NCBI GenBank assembly: GCA_050944915.1
Contig: JBMNRY010000080.1
Coordinates: 1 to 9,237, forward strand
Origin: JBMNRY01 sp050944915
Lineage (GTDB): Bacteria > Bacillota > Limnochordia > JAAZLZ01
DNA: 9,237 nucleotides
Direction: 5' to 3'
Shown here: positions 6,445 to 9,237 of the stretch, piece after piece
Layout of the letters: the number at the start of each line of letters is the position of its first letter
Numbering within the stretch: position 1 is the stretch's first letter
The notes under the pieces: model-generated
The model's database searches: none
What the model saw: only the letters and a program-made list of their open reading frames with translations
What the model was told of the DNA's origin: nothing
Program-made: the position numbers and the translations under genes

Positions 6445-7053
6445 TCACTTATACATTTGCCGCAGTTCCGCCAACTGTTCATCGGTTAAGCCCCTACCCC
6501 GACCTCCAGTGAGGAAATAGATACGGGCATTATCTTCGATTTCTTCGGCGATGGTCAAGGCCGCTGTCAGATGGGAGCCGACGGCGACTACGCCGTGGTT
6601 TTGAAGTAGCAAACCATCGAAGGAGGGGATTTGACTGGCGACGGCCCCTTCTAAGTCCGAGGAACCCGGCGGATAATAGGGTAGCAAAGGCATTCTGCCC
6701 ACTAAGAGGGCATAGCTGGGGGTATACATGGGAATGGGCTCCTCTGGTGACCATTGACAAGCCAGAGCCACCGCGTAGGGAGAATGGGTGTGGATGACCG
6801 CCCGCACATCGGGCCGGTGGCGGTAGACCGCTAAATGGAGGGGCCATTCCCGGGAAGGTCGCCCTGAGGTTTGGGCCCGACCATGGCCATCGATTTCTAC
6901 CAGATCATCCCCGGTCAGTTCGCCTAAGGAGCGACCGCTGGGGGTAATCCAGATCCGCTCCCCCCGACGGAAGGAGACATTGCCCCCGGCCCCGCTAACC
7001 ATCCCCCGCTCATACAAACACTCACAGATTTCCACAAGCTGTTGGCGGTTCAT
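6445..7053 (-). CDS. Class II aldolase/adducin family protein (FucA/OtnC-like)
   Basis: A 202-residue protein, close to L-fuculose-1-phosphate aldolase length. Zinc-site residues are in the expected places: Glu69 (PSREW), His88 and His90 (IHTHS), and His153 (LLQNHG). These align with FucA Glu73, His92, His94 and His155. The N-terminal 'GMVSGAGGNVSFRRGERIWITPSG' region, cited here in parts (residues 17-28 and 33-40), forms the phosphate-binding part. Members cleave sugar 1-phosphates into DHAP and an aldehyde, or decarboxylate 3-oxo-tetronate 4-phosphate. No kinase or isomerase neighbour is present to fix the substrate. ATG 7053 has AAGGGG about 8 bases upstream. The gene lies 41 bases before the MFS transporter gene and 95 bases after the MTHFR gene, all on one strand. 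Alternatives include methylthioribulose-phosphate aldolase of the DHAP shunt. Confidence 0.9.
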   Translation of the reverse strand: MNRQQLVEICECLYERGMVSGAGGNVSFRRGERIWITPSGRSLGELTGDDLVEIDGHGRAQTSGRPSREWPLHLAVYRHRPDVRAVIHTHSPYAVALACQWSPEEPIPMYTPSYALLVGRMPLLPYYPPGSSDLEGAVASQIPSFDGLLLQNHGVVAVGSHLTAALTIAEEIEDNARIYFLTGGRGRGLTDEQLAELRQMYK

Positions 7054-7148
7054 TGAACCCACCCCTTTTCTGCAAGGCAAAGATGTTAATTCTATAGATA
7101 GACTCCGATCGGGAGACTGGACCCCCGAGATTCCCGTCGAACCGCTCC

Positions 7149-8699
7149 CTAGTCAGGCCTTTCTCGGGAACCCAAGGCCCTGACCCTTTTGTTTTGGGGC
7201 ACATGATCCCGGCCGAGATAATAGTTGACCCAGGAAGAGGATCGGCGGAGAGCCCAATTACAAGGGGGCATGACGGTGGTCGCCAAGGCGGCCTCTTCTC
7301 CATAGGGTTTGAGCCGTTCGTAGGCCCGGACGTAAAGGCAGCGCCGTTCACCTAGGTAGACTTCACACCAGCCATCACGACTGCCTCCACAGGGACCGTT
7401 CCTTTGGTTTTTCGGACATTGGGACATGGGACAATAGTAGGCTAGCTCCACCAAGGCACAATCCCCACACTGCTGGCAATCGTTGGTGAGCTTCTTGATC
7501 CCGTGTTCCAAGGCGGCCACCGGTTTCTCAAGACCTACCTCATCGACCAGTTGGGAAAAGGTGGCCATAGTCCCATAGAAGATCCCCCGCTCCTCGAAGA
7601 GGGTCCGGTGCAAGAGACGGAAAAAACGGTTATCTAATCGGGAGTTAGGGGCAGGCCCCCGGGGATTTAGTTCCTCGGTATTGAGTCCCCTTTGGGGATC
7701 GGACTGGAAATAGTAGAAGGTGTTGGCCGGGGCATAATTGATCTGTTTTACATAGCGGGGCCAGTTGGGTAGAAGTTCTTCGCCCCGTTCGATGATTTCC
7801 ACCACATGCTCATACTTCAGCCCAGGCCCGCCTAAATGGACGCCGGCGTAGCCCATTCCCTTAAGCAGAGCATACATCTTGGCGGCCCGTAGGATCCTCG
7901 CCCCCAAACCTTTATCGGAGTCCTCCCTTTCCACCGCCAAGCGGGCCAATAATTCATCGGTGACCACACAGCCCGGCAGCTGCTGGCTGTGCATCAGTTT
8001 GGCTACGCCATAGGTTAAGACGTAGATATTACCAATTAGAGGCACCTGCCAGCCGGCCCTTTGGACGAAGAGAAGTAATTCATGGAATTTACGGGCATCG
8101 TAACCTAATTGGGTAACGATAAACTGGGCCCCCGCAGCCACCTTTTTGGCGAGCTTGTAATATTGGGTTAGGACTTCCCCTTCCAGAACCTTGAAGGGGG
8201 AGACTACGGCTCCAGGGAAAAAGGCCGTCGGCGCCAGTTGGGCCTGACCTCGGCCTGTGGAGATGACCATCCCTTGGTTGAGTTCTTTGATCAATTCCAA
8301 GGCGTGGATGGGATCTAAATCGAAGACCGGTTTCGGCCCTCCACCATAGCCCGTTACGGGATAATCGCCGCTCATCACCAGCAAATCGGTCACCCCCGCC
8401 CGGGCTAAGGCATAAAGATCACCTTCGATTTGGTTGCGGTTTTTATCTTTACAAGTAAAATGAACGATAGGGTTGACCCCTAATCGAATTAATTCTGTGC
8501 CGAAATAATCGGCAGCCATAGCTGGGCTGCCGCCTGGGTTATCGGTAATGGATACCCCGTGGATCCGGGGATCTTTTGCCGCCAAGGCGGCATCAGCAAA
8601 TATTTTCTCCTGGTTCTTTTCCCAGACTCCCCGGCCGGGGACAAGTTCCCAGGTGATAGTAAAGTCATTGGGATTCAATAGGGAATCACGTAATGCCAT
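7149..8699 (-). CDS. metF: Methylenetetrahydrofolate reductase fused to Cys-rich C-terminal domain
   Basis: A 516-residue protein; plain MetF is about 290 residues. Residues 1-310 look like the MetF TIM barrel that reduces 5,10-methylene-THF to 5-methyl-THF using FAD: Glu18 (TWELVPGRG) at the catalytic-Glu position, TDNPGGS (52-58), VHFTCKDKN (79-87) and MSGDYP with Asp112. Residues about 400-470 resemble the MTHFR C-terminal/MetV zinc or Fe-S domain. They contain eight cysteines at 408, 411, 414, 423, 428, 437, 445 and 454, including DCQQCGDC and NGPCGG; C480 lies further on. In acetogens this domain is normally a separate MetV partner. It suggests an Fe-S-linked, perhaps ferredoxin-coupled enzyme (inference). 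ATG 8699 is chosen with AGGGGG 7 bases upstream; GTG 8717 has no such site. It leads a same-strand group with the aldolase and MFS genes. Confidence 0.92.
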   Translation of the reverse strand: MALRDSLLNPNDFTITWELVPGRGVWEKNQEKIFADAALAAKDPRIHGVSITDNPGGSPAMAADYFGTELIRLGVNPIVHFTCKDKNRNQIEGDLYALARAGVTDLLVMSGDYPVTGYGGGPKPVFDLDPIHALELIKELNQGMVISTGRGQAQLAPTAFFPGAVVSPFKVLEGEVLTQYYKLAKKVAAGAQFIVTQLGYDARKFHELLLFVQRAGWQVPLIGNIYVLTYGVAKLMHSQQLPGCVVTDELLARLAVEREDSDKGLGARILRAAKMYALLKGMGYAGVHLGGPGLKYEHVVEIIERGEELLPNWPRYVKQINYAPANTFYYFQSDPQRGLNTEELNPRGPAPNSRLDNRFFRLLHRTLFEERGIFYGTMATFSQLVDEVGLEKPVAALEHGIKKLTNDCQQCGDCALVELAYYCPMSQCPKNQRNGPCGGSRDGWCEVYLGERRCLYVRAYERLKPYGEEAALATTVMPPCNWALRRSSSWVNYYLGRDHVPQNKRVRALGSRERPD

Positions 8700-8816
8700 T
8701 CCTTCGCCCCCTATCACTAAAGGAATGTTTTCACCAAAGGCAGGGGAAAACCTTCTCTAAGGGAGAGGATTCCCGACCCCGATCGCTAAGCTAAAAGACG
8801 GAAGGAGGAGATAGTT

Positions 8817-9237
8817 TTGGAAAGTATCCAGCGGGTCAAGGCCTGGCTAGAGCCCCACGGAGTGGAAGTGCTGGAACTGGCCGCCGATACCCGTAGTGCC
8901 CCCTTGGCCGCCCAAGCCTTAGGGGTGGAAGTAGGTCAAATCGCCAAAACCCTGGTTTTTGTCGGTAAGAAGCAAAGGGCTGTAGTGGTGACCTGCGGTG
9001 ATACCCGGATCGATACCCGGAAGCTCAAAGAGCTGACGGGGGAAAAAATGCGGTTCGCCTCCCCCGAGGAGACCTACGAGATCACCGGTTATCCCCCGGG
9101 AGGTGTCTGTCCCTTTGCCTTAAATGACGAGGTCATCATCCTCATCGATTCCAGCCTCGAGCGTTATCCCGTAGTTTATGCCGCCGCCGGCACGGCCCAA
9201 TCGGCAGTGCCCTTATCCAAGGAGCAATTGGTGGCCA
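8817..9237 (+). CDS. YbaK/EbsC-family aminoacyl-tRNA deacylase, 3' end cut by window
   Basis: 140 codons are visible with no stop before the window edge; family members are about 155-165 residues, so only the last 15-25 are missing. The start is TTG at 8817, 6 bases after AAGGAGGAG (8802-8810). The sequence shows the INS-like editing fold: an N-terminal helix, then 'RSAPLAAQALGVEVGQIAKT' with the conserved Lys before TLVFVG (the residue needed for tRNA-linked ester hydrolysis in YbaK/ProXp), then 'GYPPGGVCPFAL' (GGv.Pf loop) and 'VVYAAAGTAQSAVPLS'. These proteins remove wrongly attached amino acids from tRNA (for example Cys-tRNA-Pro) in the cytoplasm. It is transcribed away from the MTHFR gene across a 117-base gap in which I see no convincing promoter. 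Exact tRNA substrate is unknown. Confidence 0.9.
   Translation, partial: MESIQRVKAWLEPHGVEVLELAADTRSAPLAAQALGVEVGQIAKTLVFVGKKQRAVVVTCGDTRIDTRKLKELTGEKMRFASPEETYEITGYPPGGVCPFALNDEVIILIDSSLERYPVVYAAAGTAQSAVPLSKEQLVA

Noticed and set aside
6404..6448. GTG start for the MFS transporter overlapping the aldolase stop codon (GTGA overlap).
   Set aside because: No ribosome-binding site precedes it, while ATG 6403 has GGGAGGAGG at good spacing, and the extra residues do not resemble an MFS N-terminus.
7100..7118. Short inverted repeat (AGACTCC / GGAGACT, one mismatch) in the 95-base gap between the MTHFR and aldolase genes, plus distant CCCGAGA / TCTCGGG arms (7124-7130, 7162-7168).
   Set aside because: The stem is short and imperfect, has no U run in either direction, and no good -35/-10 pair is nearby, so neither a terminator nor a promoter can be supported.
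8744..8774. Imperfect dyad in the divergent region between the MTHFR and YbaK-like genes (outer GGGAA / TTCCC arms with an inner mismatched stem).
   Set aside because: Several mismatches and no conserved T-box, riboswitch or terminator features. It could be an operator or chance; no promoter matching consensus was found on either strand there.

Overview
The window looks like ordinary chromosomal DNA from a Gram-positive-type (Bacillota) anaerobe, perhaps Clostridia or Limnochordia. The basis is indirect: strong AGGAGG-type ribosome-binding sites on nearly every gene, frequent TTG starts, a split two-subunit transketolase, a clostridial/archaeal-style MTHFR fused to a cysteine-rich C-terminal domain, and a DUF134/DUF5320 gene pair common in strict anaerobes. 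No phage, insertion sequence, CRISPR array, rRNA or tRNA was recognised. The taxonomic placement is inference.

Left part (1-4336, + strand). One tight operon: the tail of a periplasmic-binding-type solute receptor, a FecCD/BtuC-type permease, an ABC ATPase with an extra C-terminal Rossmann-like domain, then the N- and C-terminal subunits of a split transketolase. Gaps are 9-16 bases, and the ATPase overlaps the first transketolase gene by 8 bases. The operon ends in a clear hairpin terminator at 4307-4336. The transporter most likely imports a corrinoid, heme or Fe-chelate; the substrate cannot be read from this sequence.

Middle (4335-5126, - strand). A two-gene unit runs convergent to the operon: a small Gly/Trp-rich DUF5320-like protein, then a DUF134 helix-turn-helix protein. 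It has the clearest regulatory DNA in the window. A near-consensus promoter (TTGACA, 16 bp, extended -10 TGGTATAAT) is flanked by two copies of a 16-bp element centred on the palindrome GACATATGTC, exactly 39 bp apart. Between the two genes, a perfect 14-bp inverted repeat contains the ribosome-binding site of the DUF134 gene. This fits an operator-controlled promoter plus translational coupling, possibly with DUF134 as the regulator.

Right part (5094-8699, - strand). A probable three-gene operon: MTHFR (MetF domain plus Fe-S/zinc-type Cys-rich domain), a class II aldolase, and a 12-TM major facilitator transporter, ending in a hairpin terminator at 5094-5126. The aldolase and transporter suggest uptake and cleavage of a sugar or sugar acid; the link to methyl-folate metabolism is unexplained.

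Right edge (8817-9237, + strand). A divergently transcribed YbaK/EbsC-family aminoacyl-tRNA deacylase begins and is cut by the window end.
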